Positions 18,067 through 26,419 of a stretch of 33,980 nt of DNA are shown one piece after another (within the stretch, counting starts at the first letter, position 1; each line of letters begins with the position of its first letter). The notes below the pieces were generated by a model. That model had not been told where the DNA came from. It searched no databases and saw only the letters and a program-made list of their open reading frames with translations. Source of the DNA: SZUA-287 sp036397975 (lineage in GTDB: Bacteria; Bacteroidota; Ignavibacteria; UBA10030; UBA6906); the NCBI GenBank assembly GCA_036397975.1, contig DASWHW010000008.1, forward strand, positions 1 through 33,980, written 5' to 3'. Position numbers and translations under genes: made by a program.

Positions 18067-19183
18067 AAAAAGTGGTGACAACGCCAAGAGAAAACTCCAG
18101 TTGTCTCGTGGACGTAAATTCCTTCGTCTTTCCGAACTGCGCACGCAGTCGGACGGGAATTTGGATAGCGGGTGTCGGCGCGAATACCGGAGCGATCCCG
18201 AAACCGAACAGCGTAGCCCCGGACAAGAACGCGCTTGTTTCCTCATATATCTTTCCATCAAGAGAGAATCCCATTGAAAAGGCAGGAGTGAACACAATCT
18301 TGTATTCAGCAATCGCCTCAAATCTGTTTGGCTCAGTCTTCAGCGGCTCGGCCACCAACCCAACGGGGCTTCCAATTTCACTCTTTCCCTTACTCCGATA
18401 GCGGGTGAATATCCGCAGTTCGTTCTGAGCGAAGGAGCGGAGATATTGGAGATTGCCGGCGATGGTGCTTCCCGATGCATAACTTTCTTTTCCATCAACT
18501 TTGTCATTTCCATAAAGCGTGAAGACTGCATCCAGTGATATATTTGATGAACCATCGAGTTGGATGTCGACACCACCGGTAACAAGAACTTCATCACCGG
18601 GGTCGTATTCAATGCCGCCGGCCAACGGTTTGTACATTGCTTTATATTGATATGATCCGCCGAGACCGAGAACAGTCGCATCCGAAACCGGGACAACCCA
18701 GGCAAGACCGGGGTTGATATTCAGCCCCTGGCCAAGGATTGGGTAGCGAAAATTGAGAATCGGGTTACTGATGGCGGTCGAGGTCACAAACTGGGCTGGT
18801 TCCAGTTCTCGTTTTCCAGTCGGCACGTTTACCCCGAGACTCGTCATAAGGTTGAGTCGTTCCAGAAACCATCCAAGCCCAAGCTGTATATCGGTGGGTC
18901 CGGAGAGTGACTCCACATCTCCGCTGGTGATAGCGTGGCCGGCACGAACAGTAAGGCTAGCTTCGCGTGTCAACGGAAGATAAACGGAGAGCATCGTGCC
19001 ATACTGGGATATTGAATTGTCTTTTCCATCCGACCATGTTTGATATGACGGCTGGATGAGAACGTTCCCCTGCCGGCTGACAACATAAGAATCCGATTGT
19101 GATCCAGCCTTCGGAACACACAGAGCGCATGCCAACACGCTCATCAAAAATGCTATTTTGTGTCGGGGCATATTCTGTCTCAC
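18065..19183 (-). CDS. outer-membrane beta-barrel protein, copy A
   Basis: A 372-residue protein with an N-terminal signal peptide (hydrophobic core FLMSVLACALCV) and a beta-strand-rich body ending in Phe. It is a paralogue of the barrel at 15663-16751, with the same order of landmarks: SYVVSRQG, GVNVPTGK, SNPILNFRYP, GQGLNINPGLAWV, YQYK and YDPGDE. The GTG start at 19183 forms a 4-base GTGA overlap with the stop of the copy A lipoprotein. An ATG four codons later (19171) is an equally possible start. It is expected in the outer membrane; a channel or scaffold role is an inference from the barrel character only. Confidence 0.82.
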   Translation of the reverse strand: MRQNMPRHKIAFLMSVLACALCVPKAGSQSDSYVVSRQGNVLIQPSYQTWSDGKDNSISQYGTMLSVYLPLTREASLTVRAGHAITSGDVESLSGPTDIQLGLGWFLERLNLMTSLGVNVPTGKRELEPAQFVTSTAISNPILNFRYPILGQGLNINPGLAWVVPVSDATVLGLGGSYQYKAMYKPLAGGIEYDPGDEVLVTGGVDIQLDGSSNISLDAVFTLYGNDKVDGKESYASGSTIAGNLQYLRSFAQNELRIFTRYRSKGKSEIGSPVGLVAEPLKTEPNRFEAIAEYKIVFTPAFSMGFSLDGKIYEETSAFLSGATLFGFGIAPVFAPTPAIQIPVRLRAQFGKTKEFTSTRQLEFSLGVVTTF

Positions 19184-20493
19184 TGTGGAGGAGGTGGGGG
19201 AGGAGGCGCGGGAAGTTCGATGCCTGTCGCCGGCAACCCCTCCTGCGCAGGTTTTCTACTGTCCTGACTCGGAACGATCCCGGCTCCGATAACTTGCTGC
19301 ATCGTCTCGAACCGTCGAGCAACCATCGAACCCTTACCTGTTGTTGAGCCGCTCGGTTTGGGCGGAGGCTCGATTTTTTCCGCTGATGCAAGTGCGGTTT
19401 CTTTATTCCCGCTGCCGGTCTTTCGCGACTCGGAAATTGACTGACGTTCCTTCGCAGAAGAAAAAGCGGGGTCGATCGAACCCGCCTCTTTGTACATCGC
19501 ACCGGCAGACTCAAAGTCGCCGCGTGCTTCATAGTCCAAACCTAACGAATACGCAAGGAATGCCTGAAGATTCTTCGTTGGGAAGCGTTGAATACTCTCC
19601 CGCTCTTCGCGCGACAGCTTTACCCCCATACCTTGAATCAGCTTGAAGACTATTTCCTTCTCAGCGCGGAAAAGATTCTCCAAAACATCCGATTCAGAGG
19701 CGCCTCCCGGCTTGCTTCCTGTGGCCACATCAACAGAGGAAACATCCATACGGATGGACCCGTCAGGCGAAACGCTGAACGTGCCACCGACAATTCGTCC
19801 CGCGGCAAGGAGTTTTCCCATGCGCGGCGCGGAGGTCTGGTCAACGCTCGAAGTTGCGCTGAAGCTTAATTCCTTGAGAAGCTCTTCGATCCGGATTCGT
19901 TCCACCAGCTTGAGTTTCTTGACCTGTCCCAGATCGGTCAGGATCATTTCACTGATCCCCATCCCCAACGGGGCGTACCGAATATCGCCGGTTTGATATG
20001 CAAGAGGAAACACCGCAAGAGTGTTCACCGGAAGAGAGGACGTGGTGATCGATCCTTCTTTCGCAATCAGAGCTCGGAATTGACTCTTGATTACTTCGCG
20101 GGTCAATTCCTGATACCGTCCCTCCATCATGGATCGGTATTGGGACAACGGTGAGTAGTCTGTGTAGGTGATGTACACCGCGAGGGCAGCCGTTGGATTC
20201 ACATCAAACTCATGCGTCATCCCAAGATAGAACGCTGCCTTCGCGTCGGAACCACCCAAATCGATCGATTGCTTGAGGTACTCCTTTGCCTTAGCATACT
20301 GCTTGGTCTCGAAGTAAATAATCCCCAAGTCCCTCCAGCTTTCTGCGTCGCTGGGATTGGCTTCGAGTTTTTGTCGTAGTTCGCGTATGTTCTCGGTATA
20401 CTGAGAAACATCTTCGTCATAGCGAACGGAGACACAAGAGCTCACGACTAGCGCGAGGACAAAAAGAACAACTATCGGGAACTGTTTCAGCAT
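19180..20493 (-). CDS. CsgG-domain/TPR lipoprotein, copy A
   Basis: A 437-residue predicted lipoprotein: MLKQFPIVVLFVLALVVSSC gives a signal peptide with lipobox VSSC (Cys20). Domain order matches copy B: N-terminal TPR helices (DAESWRDLGI, about 50-110), a CsgG-like domain (AVFPLAYQ, GMGISEMILTDL, KLVERIRIEELLKE, RMGKLLAAGRIVGGTF), one further TPR, and a tail that ends in a run of prolines. I chose the ATG at 20493, which lies one base after the stop of the preceding gene; a TTG at 20502 would create an 8-base overlap instead. Several substitutions with copy B are conservative, so both copies look functional. Confidence 0.88.
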   Translation of the reverse strand: MLKQFPIVVLFVLALVVSSCVSVRYDEDVSQYTENIRELRQKLEANPSDAESWRDLGIIYFETKQYAKAKEYLKQSIDLGGSDAKAAFYLGMTHEFDVNPTAALAVYITYTDYSPLSQYRSMMEGRYQELTREVIKSQFRALIAKEGSITTSSLPVNTLAVFPLAYQTGDIRYAPLGMGISEMILTDLGQVKKLKLVERIRIEELLKELSFSATSSVDQTSAPRMGKLLAAGRIVGGTFSVSPDGSIRMDVSSVDVATGSKPGGASESDVLENLFRAEKEIVFKLIQGMGVKLSREERESIQRFPTKNLQAFLAYSLGLDYEARGDFESAGAMYKEAGSIDPAFSSAKERQSISESRKTGSGNKETALASAEKIEPPPKPSGSTTGKGSMVARRFETMQQVIGAGIVPSQDSRKPAQEGLPATGIELPAPPPPPPPQ

Positions 20494-20494
20494 A

Positions 20495-21520
20495 TTAACC
20501 AAGGAGTGGTTTCACGCTTTCTGCTTTCTTTCGTGCCTTTTCGTATGAGGGGTCCTGTCCAAGGGCCTGTTGAAACTTATCGTATGCTTCCTTGTAATCG
20601 CCTTTCTCAAGAAAGATCAAACCTTCGGAATAGGACATCATCGCATCGAGGGATTTTGTCGCGGTTCCCTTTTGGATGTCGGCCTCGCTAATCGTAACGT
20701 TAATACCTTTCGCAACCTTCGCGCTCAAATTCTCCGCTAGTTCAAAAAAGTCTGCAGGGTCGCCCTTGATCTGGTCGGTACTAAGGATCTCTCCTGTTTC
20801 CACCTTGACGAGACGCGTGCCTATCCAGAGATCGTTCCGTGTCTTGATGAAGCTTCCGAAGAGGACACTGTGCACTCCCAGCAACTTTCCAACACGGACC
20901 GCTGTTTCCGGATCGAACTTCGTTGGGTCATTCTCAAGATTGATTTCTCCCAGGAGCCAATTGATTCTTTCTCGTTCAACGACCTTCAAGTTCACCGATC
21001 CGTTCAGCTGTGAAATCATCAGCTCGGCAAATCCTTTTTCCATCGGATCGTAGCGCTCTTTCTCATCGATGGAACGATTCGAAAAATCAAGGATTGCGAT
21101 GGTCTTGATGCCGGGGTCAGTTCGTTCAACCTGAAGTGATCCTGATTTTTCCTTACGTACATCATAATAGATGCGCATGAGCGGTGGCGATTCGAGATCC
21201 GGATCAAGGCTGACAGCAGGCGGCTCAAGTTTGAGGAGGTTTTCAAGTGAGGCGCGGGCTTTATCGCTCAGATTCTTTGCGAGATATACGCGTCCGAGTC
21301 CCAATTGCACTTCCCGCAAGCTCTCCTTGTCCAGTGTTTTATCGGTGGACAATTCTGCGAGCAGGGAGATCGCGTTGTCATACTGGGCCCCTTTAAAGTA
21401 CTCTATGGCCTTATGGAGTTTCTCCTTGCTGTCACTGCCAGCCTGGCCGGTTGAAACTGCAGGAACCAGAAGACAGACAAAAACTGAGAGCCATCCTGCC
21501 GTTTTTGTATTAGGATGCAT
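20495..21520 (-). CDS. periplasmic CsgG-domain protein flanked by TPRs
   Basis: A 341-residue protein with a signal peptide (hydrophobic core LSVFVCLLVPAVS) and no lipobox, so probably soluble in the periplasm. TPR-like helices (KAIEYFKGAQYDNAISLL, about 35-110) precede a CsgG-like domain (about 140-270: IAILDFSNRS, GFAELMISQL, KVVERERINWLLGEI, VRVGKLLGVHSVLFGSF). A last TPR (EGLIFLEKGDYKEAYDKF) closes the protein. It is the third CsgG-type protein of the operon and the most divergent. Its start carries the best ribosome site seen in the block (AAGGAGG). It may partner the two lipoproteins. Confidence 0.87.
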   Translation of the reverse strand: MHPNTKTAGWLSVFVCLLVPAVSTGQAGSDSKEKLHKAIEYFKGAQYDNAISLLAELSTDKTLDKESLREVQLGLGRVYLAKNLSDKARASLENLLKLEPPAVSLDPDLESPPLMRIYYDVRKEKSGSLQVERTDPGIKTIAILDFSNRSIDEKERYDPMEKGFAELMISQLNGSVNLKVVERERINWLLGEINLENDPTKFDPETAVRVGKLLGVHSVLFGSFIKTRNDLWIGTRLVKVETGEILSTDQIKGDPADFFELAENLSAKVAKGINVTISEADIQKGTATKSLDAMMSYSEGLIFLEKGDYKEAYDKFQQALGQDPSYEKARKKAESVKPLLG

Positions 21521-21524
21521 AGCC

Positions 21525-21531
21525 CCTCCTT
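21525..21531 (-). promoter_or_regulatory. strong Shine-Dalgarno AAGGAGG
   Basis: On the - strand AAGGAGG ends four bases before the ATG at 21520. It is a near-perfect anti-16S complement, unusual in this window, where most starts have weak sites. It suggests high translation of the periplasmic CsgG protein. Confidence 0.65.
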
Positions 21532-21539
21532 CGATGTAG

Positions 21540-23258
21540 TTAGTTTGTTTTGAGAAGATGAAAAACTAGTGGAATCTTTTTTCGCTCCGATGAAGGTTCG
21601 ACCGATATCTCGACCGGGCCCTCCTTTGTTGAATAGCCGAACTTCGTAACTTCAATCCGATGTTTGCCTGGCGGTAATGTGAGTGTCGTTGGGGTGCCTG
21701 TACTCGACCCCTTTCCGTTTACCTCTACCGCCGCATACACAGGCTGGTCGTTTGCCAGGGCCTGTATCGCAACCTCTGTTTCGAAATAACAAATTATCCT
21801 CTGCTGTTTTCCGGCTTGGACATTCACATTGAATCGTTTTTGGGCACCGGATGAATGTTCAAAGATAACAGAAGCTGCTCCAGTCGCGTGTTCCCTTTCA
21901 ATTGTGTTCTTGCCTGCAAACGCAACGATATTGTCATCAATCCGTACGCGGACACCCGTACTCGGCACGGCTTCAACAATCAAGATTCCAGTTTCTCTTT
22001 TCGCAAGTGTGCCATGGTCAACTTCCCCCGATCCATTTCCGTTATTATTTGTAGGAACACTGGAAGATTCCTTCACAAGTGCGAGAAGCGCGTTGAAATC
22101 AATTCCTTCAATGAGAGAGAATGCTGTATCAAGGGATCGATAACCCTGTTTTTCCATTCGAACGGAAAACGTTCCGGGGGCCATTGAGTATTTGGATACG
22201 GGTGTTTCACCGATATAATTGTTGTTGATTTTCACCGTTGCGCGATCCGGCAGTGACCGGAGGCTAATTGTCCCTCCGGTTTCTTTTCCCCTGGAAATGA
22301 TCATATAGGAAACAAAAGCAATCAACAATAGAACGGCAACAGAAACTGCGACCGGCATCACCTTGGAGCGAGGCCGGGATGGCTCAAGTTGAGCGCCTCC
22401 TGAAACGGGCCCTACGTTTTTTCGGGAAGCCTGCGGTGCGCATCGCTCCAATGCTTCAACAAACTCCGCTGTGGTCTGGTAACGCTTGGAAGGATCCTTC
22501 TCGATCGATTTCTGGATAACACGAATAATGTCCTTCGGAAGAGACGGGTTCATCTTTTCTGGGGAGGCGATCTTCCCTTCCACAATCGCCTGACGAATGC
22601 TAAAGTCGGTTTCGTCATCACTGAACGGTGTTTTCCCGACCAGCGCTTCATAGAGGCTCATCCCGGTCGAATAGATATCACCCCGGTGATCGACATTCGC
22701 AAGTCCTCTTACCTGTTCGGGTGGCATGTAGTACAGCGTGCCGCCCGTTCCAACGGTCATCGTCGCTGCCGAGGTCTGCTGGATCTTCGCAAGTCCGAAG
22801 TCAGTGACCTTGACGGTATCGTTGTCAGTAATCATGATATTGCTCGGCTTGATATCGCGGTGCACAATGCCCGCCCCGTGTGCATGACCGAGTGCAGTGA
22901 GCACCTGACGGAAGATCGGCAGCGCTCGCTCCAATGAAATCTTTCCCTTCCGAATGACGTCCGCGAGCGTAATGCCGCTAACGAATTCCATTACGATGCA
23001 AAAGCCCACTTCCGTTTCGCGAAGTGCGAAGATGGAAACGATGTGCGGGTTTTGCACTTTGGCCAACGCACGGGCTTCTGATTGGAATCGTTTTAGGAAA
23101 CTCTCATCGCGCGCCAGCCCCTCATCCATCATCTTCAACGCGACATCGCGGTCCAGCGTCAGGTCGGTTGCCTTATAGACGACCCCCATACCTCCCTTGC
23201 CGAGGACCTCCACAATTCTATAATTGTCAATTACCTTACCAAGAATGGATGGCATCAT
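21540..23258 (-). CDS. membrane Ser/Thr protein kinase with PEGA domains
   Basis: A 572-residue Hanks-type kinase. The kinase domain (about 14-272) has the glycine loop GKGGMGVVY (20-28), Lys42 (VALK), catalytic HRDIKPSN (133-140, Asp135), DFG (153-155) and PPE in place of APE (179-181). All catalytic residues are present, so it should be active. A transmembrane helix (about 301-322) leads to an outer segment with a PEGA domain (about 330-385: GTISLRSLP, NNNYIGETP, GYRSLD). A second PEGA-like domain lies near the C terminus (YAAVEVNGKGSSTGTPTTL, then KFGYSTKEG). The kinase faces the cytoplasm and the PEGA part the periplasm. It sits directly after the PP2C gene and before the CsgG/TPR genes. 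The substrates are probably the FHA-linked proteins encoded upstream; that is inferred from context. Confidence 0.95.
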   Translation of the reverse strand: MMPSILGKVIDNYRIVEVLGKGGMGVVYKATDLTLDRDVALKMMDEGLARDESFLKRFQSEARALAKVQNPHIVSIFALRETEVGFCIVMEFVSGITLADVIRKGKISLERALPIFRQVLTALGHAHGAGIVHRDIKPSNIMITDNDTVKVTDFGLAKIQQTSAATMTVGTGGTLYYMPPEQVRGLANVDHRGDIYSTGMSLYEALVGKTPFSDDETDFSIRQAIVEGKIASPEKMNPSLPKDIIRVIQKSIEKDPSKRYQTTAEFVEALERCAPQASRKNVGPVSGGAQLEPSRPRSKVMPVAVSVAVLLLIAFVSYMIISRGKETGGTISLRSLPDRATVKINNNYIGETPVSKYSMAPGTFSVRMEKQGYRSLDTAFSLIEGIDFNALLALVKESSSVPTNNNGNGSGEVDHGTLAKRETGILIVEAVPSTGVRVRIDDNIVAFAGKNTIEREHATGAASVIFEHSSGAQKRFNVNVQAGKQQRIICYFETEVAIQALANDQPVYAAVEVNGKGSSTGTPTTLTLPPGKHRIEVTKFGYSTKEGPVEISVEPSSERKKIPLVFHLLKTN

Positions 23259-23283
23259 GAACTTCTTGTCTCTCTACTTTTCT

Positions 23284-24069
23284 TCACCCGCGACCGAAGA
23301 GTCGACGGAAGAATCCGGTTTTTCCTTTTACGCGAATCACCTGCACGGTTATATTATCCTGACCTCCGCGCTCATTAGCAAGTGCAACGAGCTGCCGGCA
23401 TGCCTCATCCGGTTGCTGAGCTAAAACAATCTTCTTCATTTCGTCATCATCCACAAGATTGAATAACCCGTCAGTGCACATCAGGAATGTGATATCCCCC
23501 TCTAAGCCTATGTTTTCCAGTGTATCGATTTCTATTTCCGGTTTTGTCCCAAGAGCACGGTACAGATGAGAGCGTTCCGGATGGATCTTGGCTTCTTCCT
23601 TCGTCAACAGCCCACGGCGCACCATCTCGGCAACTTTTGAATGATCTTTGGTGAGTTGTTCGATTTTGGCTCGGGTTATCTTGTAAACACGGCTGTCGCC
23701 AATGTGACCGATAAAGGCTTTGTCTTTCTTCAGGACCAACGCGGTACAGGTCGTTCCCATCCCTGCATTCTGCGGATTGTTGACGCTATAATTGTAGATG
23801 TATTCGTTGGCAGAATCGAACGCGACATTGATTTTGTCGGCAATGGGGTCGGACTCTGGTCTGGAGAAGTACGCTTCAGAGAGAGTGTTAACGGCAAGCT
23901 CACTGGCTTCACGCCCAGCGTTGTGTCCTCCCATCCCGTCAGCAATAATATAGAGTGCGTCTTTTTCCGAAACATTAGCAGCCCCCTCAGGAAACTTGCC
24001 AAAAAAGTCCTGGTTCTCCGATCGCACCATTCCGACGTCGGTATGACTTCCGGAAATAACTGTCTTCAC
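23284..24069 (-). CDS. PP2C-type protein phosphatase
   Basis: A 261-residue metal-dependent Ser/Thr phosphatase. Motifs in order are R16-x-ENQD21, ADGMGGH (Asp44), GDSR (124-127), CTDGL (Asp200) and GGQDN (Asp238), giving the full set of metal-ligand acidic residues. It has no signal or membrane segment, so it works in the cytoplasm, most likely reversing the kinase encoded 25 bases downstream. The start is GTG with a 4-base GTGA overlap with the stop of the reductase-FHA-ferredoxin gene, so the two are translationally coupled. Confidence 0.95.
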   Translation of the reverse strand: MKTVISGSHTDVGMVRSENQDFFGKFPEGAANVSEKDALYIIADGMGGHNAGREASELAVNTLSEAYFSRPESDPIADKINVAFDSANEYIYNYSVNNPQNAGMGTTCTALVLKKDKAFIGHIGDSRVYKITRAKIEQLTKDHSKVAEMVRRGLLTKEEAKIHPERSHLYRALGTKPEIEIDTLENIGLEGDITFLMCTDGLFNLVDDDEMKKIVLAQQPDEACRQLVALANERGGQDNITVQVIRVKGKTGFFRRLFGRG

Positions 24070-26402
24070 GGATTGAGTATCTCCACTTCAACCGCGCCCG
24101 TTGGTTTGAGCATACAGGCGAGGCGACATTCTCCCGGCTTCACGCCACAAATATCTTCCAGTGTCCCTTTCTCATCGTCTCCCAGTGGATTCAGGTTCTC
24201 CTTCCCTGAAAGGATTCGAACCGGATCGCTTCCACAAATACCGGCATGGCATTCCGCTGAAATCTTCACTCCGTTCTTCTCCGCAATATCGCAGACCGAT
24301 TGACCCGGAGTAAACGGAACACTTCTTCCTTCATTCTTAAAAACCACGACCGTTCCGGTTACTTTCGCTGACGGAGGGGCAGATTTTTCTTTTGGCGGCG
24401 AAACGGCAGGCGGTGTGCTTTTGGGCAGGACTTTGATCGGGGGGCGGCTCTTCGTGTGAATCACATCGCTCGATAATTCTTGTTTCAGAACCATCTTAAA
24501 AGTACTGGCGCCAACGCGAAACAGATCGCCATCCGACAGCTTCAATGCCGTCCGGACTTTCAGGTATGAACCATTCATGCTCATCAAATCTTTGATAAAG
24601 ATCTTGCCATCCTTAACCGCCAGAGAAAGGTGCCGTCGTGACAAAGTCCCGTCGCCATTGTCAAGCGTAATGTCCGGCGCATCGCGGCCAACAACAATCG
24701 TATTCTCTCCGAGGGTATGAGAGTTGATTTCTTTTCCCTGCGCATCGTAGTGGGCAAAACCAAAGGAGGAACGCTCGCCGGAGAAGAGGAGAAACTGCCT
24801 TCCAAGACGAATCAAATCACCCGACGAAACCTCCATCGGCCTTCCCTGGGGTGCCCTGTAGAACACTCCCGTGGCACTTCCATCATCCCGCAAGAAATAT
24901 CCATCGTCCGTGTGAAGGATGGATGCATGGACGTCCGAAAGGAGCGTGTCACCGGGGAAGGAAATATCACATTCCTTCCTACCAATAGTGGTGACCCCTT
25001 TTTCCTTCAATGGGAACTCGTCTTCTTCCACATTTCCCGCAAGAACCTTTGTAAGATATGCCTGACCTACCGCCGACGCGCGTGCAGGGTCCAGGCTTTG
25101 TTCCGGCGGACCGGGACTCTCCGCGATTTGTGTTACTGCAGCGATGCGCGTTGCAGCGAAAGACATTTTTTTTGCAGGGGCCTGCTCGACCATCTCCAAC
25201 TCCACCTTTACTTCTTTCTTGCCTGCAACCCTCTGCGCTGCAACCTCCGCGACATACACGCCATCGACCAGGGAAGCTTTGATATTTCCACGGTGTTTGA
25301 TCTCACGGAAGGTCGATGGATCGGCACCAAAGTCATCGGCCTCCAGGTACGCCTGACTGAGGATATCCCCGATCAAATACACATTTGGTTGCTGTGTCTC
25401 CAGAAGAGAATTGACGACCATCCGTTTTTTGTTCGCCGGGCCACCGGTTGCCATGAAAATGCCCAGCGAATTCAGAAATGCTTCAGGGATATCCTCACCG
25501 ATGCACGCCACCGTCGATGTTTTGTCGAACTCGATATGACTGGTTTCGCAGGGTCTTCCCTCAATCCGCCGGCGATCGATTCGGATGGAGAGATAATCTT
25601 TCTTGTCCTCGGCGGTGACCACCCCAACTGGTTCGCTGCCCGGATGATAGCGGATGTTGCCATTGCCGATGTACGCTTCAAAAAACACATCGGCAAGGGC
25701 TTTGGAAACTTTCGGAAGTTTATCGCCGCGATATGACCAATGAATTGTTGTCGGATCCCCAGCCTTGATCTTTGCATTGGAAATTTCGATGACCGCTTCG
25801 CCGGCAGACGTCCCTCCGCCGATCACAAGTGCGGGCTTGCCAACATAGGTCGAGGCGTCAGAAAGACGATACGCAATACCATCCGTGTTGCCTGGAATAT
25901 CAAAGCGGCGCGGTACTCCGCGTCCAATCGCAATCGCGACATTCTTGGCATGATAGGTCTGTTCCGCCTTTGCGTTATGATTCCACGTCCGGACATCCCA
26001 CACACCCGTTGCACCCTTCGCAAGTCCGGTGAGTTCAATGCCAACCTGTACCGGAACGGAATGCGTACGATAGAAGCCTCTCCACTGCACGCACATGTCG
26101 TCTTTGTCGATAGGCTGGAAGCAGAGGTCGTTGATCAGCGCAGCCCCTTTGGGAAACTTCATCTTATCTCCGCCCCCAAAGTCGGGAAGAATCATTTTAT
26201 CTTTCGCATAGTCGCGGATACGTTTCAGCACGTCGTCATAATCGATGACAAGCGCGGAGAGCCCGAGTTCCTTCGCGCGGAACGCAGCAGCCGTTCCCGC
26301 CGGGCCGCCTCCAACGATCAACAGATCCAGCACGCCAGGAAGCTTGACGGGTTTTGAAAGGATAAGCATCCCATCGGATGTGTATTCTGCTGTTGTCGTC
26401 AT
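24066..26402 (-). CDS. fusion of FAD/NAD(P) reductase, two FHA domains and a [2Fe-2S]-type ferredoxin
   Basis: A 778-residue cytoplasmic protein with an unusual layout. Residues 25-395 form a thioredoxin reductase/YpdA-like flavoprotein: FAD loop GGGPAG (31-36), NAD(P) loop GGGTSAG (195-201) and a NVYLIGD segment (340-346). No CxxC redox pair is present, so it is not a thioredoxin reductase. Residues 463-540 and 563-640 are two FHA domains (GRKECDI at 474 with S489-x-x-H492; GRD at 572 with S588-x-x-H591 and NG at 610). After a Pro/Lys-rich linker, residues 683-778 form a plant-type ferredoxin fold with Cys718, Cys723, Asp726 and Cys763, the third ligand position being Asp. The fusion suggests electron transfer from NAD(P)H through FAD to the Fe-S cluster, under control of phosphothreonine binding. 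Confidence 0.88.
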   Translation of the reverse strand: MTTTAEYTSDGMLILSKPVKLPGVLDLLIVGGGPAGTAAAFRAKELGLSALVIDYDDVLKRIRDYAKDKMILPDFGGGDKMKFPKGAALINDLCFQPIDKDDMCVQWRGFYRTHSVPVQVGIELTGLAKGATGVWDVRTWNHNAKAEQTYHAKNVAIAIGRGVPRRFDIPGNTDGIAYRLSDASTYVGKPALVIGGGTSAGEAVIEISNAKIKAGDPTTIHWSYRGDKLPKVSKALADVFFEAYIGNGNIRYHPGSEPVGVVTAEDKKDYLSIRIDRRRIEGRPCETSHIEFDKTSTVACIGEDIPEAFLNSLGIFMATGGPANKKRMVVNSLLETQQPNVYLIGDILSQAYLEADDFGADPSTFREIKHRGNIKASLVDGVYVAEVAAQRVAGKKEVKVELEMVEQAPAKKMSFAATRIAAVTQIAESPGPPEQSLDPARASAVGQAYLTKVLAGNVEEDEFPLKEKGVTTIGRKECDISFPGDTLLSDVHASILHTDDGYFLRDDGSATGVFYRAPQGRPMEVSSGDLIRLGRQFLLFSGERSSFGFAHYDAQGKEINSHTLGENTIVVGRDAPDITLDNGDGTLSRRHLSLAVKDGKIFIKDLMSMNGSYLKVRTALKLSDGDLFRVGASTFKMVLKQELSSDVIHTKSRPPIKVLPKSTPPAVSPPKEKSAPPSAKVTGTVVVFKNEGRSVPFTPGQSVCDIAEKNGVKISAECHAGICGSDPVRILSGKENLNPLGDDEKGTLEDICGVKPGECRLACMLKPTGAVEVEILNP

Positions 26403-26419
26403 TCCGCTGTTTCCTCAGT

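Larger units (their letters stand above)
15663..20493 (-). repeat. tandem duplication of a lipoprotein-plus-barrel gene pair
   Basis: Two consecutive units, each a CsgG/TPR lipoprotein gene followed by a barrel gene, lie head to tail (20493-18065 and 18058-15663). Both members of each unit are paralogous to their counterparts in length, domain order and short motifs. The copies have diverged well beyond recognisable DNA identity by eye, so the duplication is old and both units have been kept. Confidence 0.8.

Noticed and set aside
23641..24303. A 220-codon + strand frame opposite the PP2C gene and the ferredoxin end
   Set aside because: It spans the antisense of two coupled real genes and has no coherent protein features.
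24717..25736. A 339-codon open frame on the + strand opposite the reductase-FHA-ferredoxin gene
   Set aside because: It lies fully antisense to a well-supported gene, has an ordinary shadow-frame composition rich in Arg, Cys and His, and shows no domain I recognise.
24066..26402. Annotation as thioredoxin reductase
   Set aside because: The flavoprotein half has no CxxC redox-active pair; only the FAD and NAD(P) binding folds are shared.
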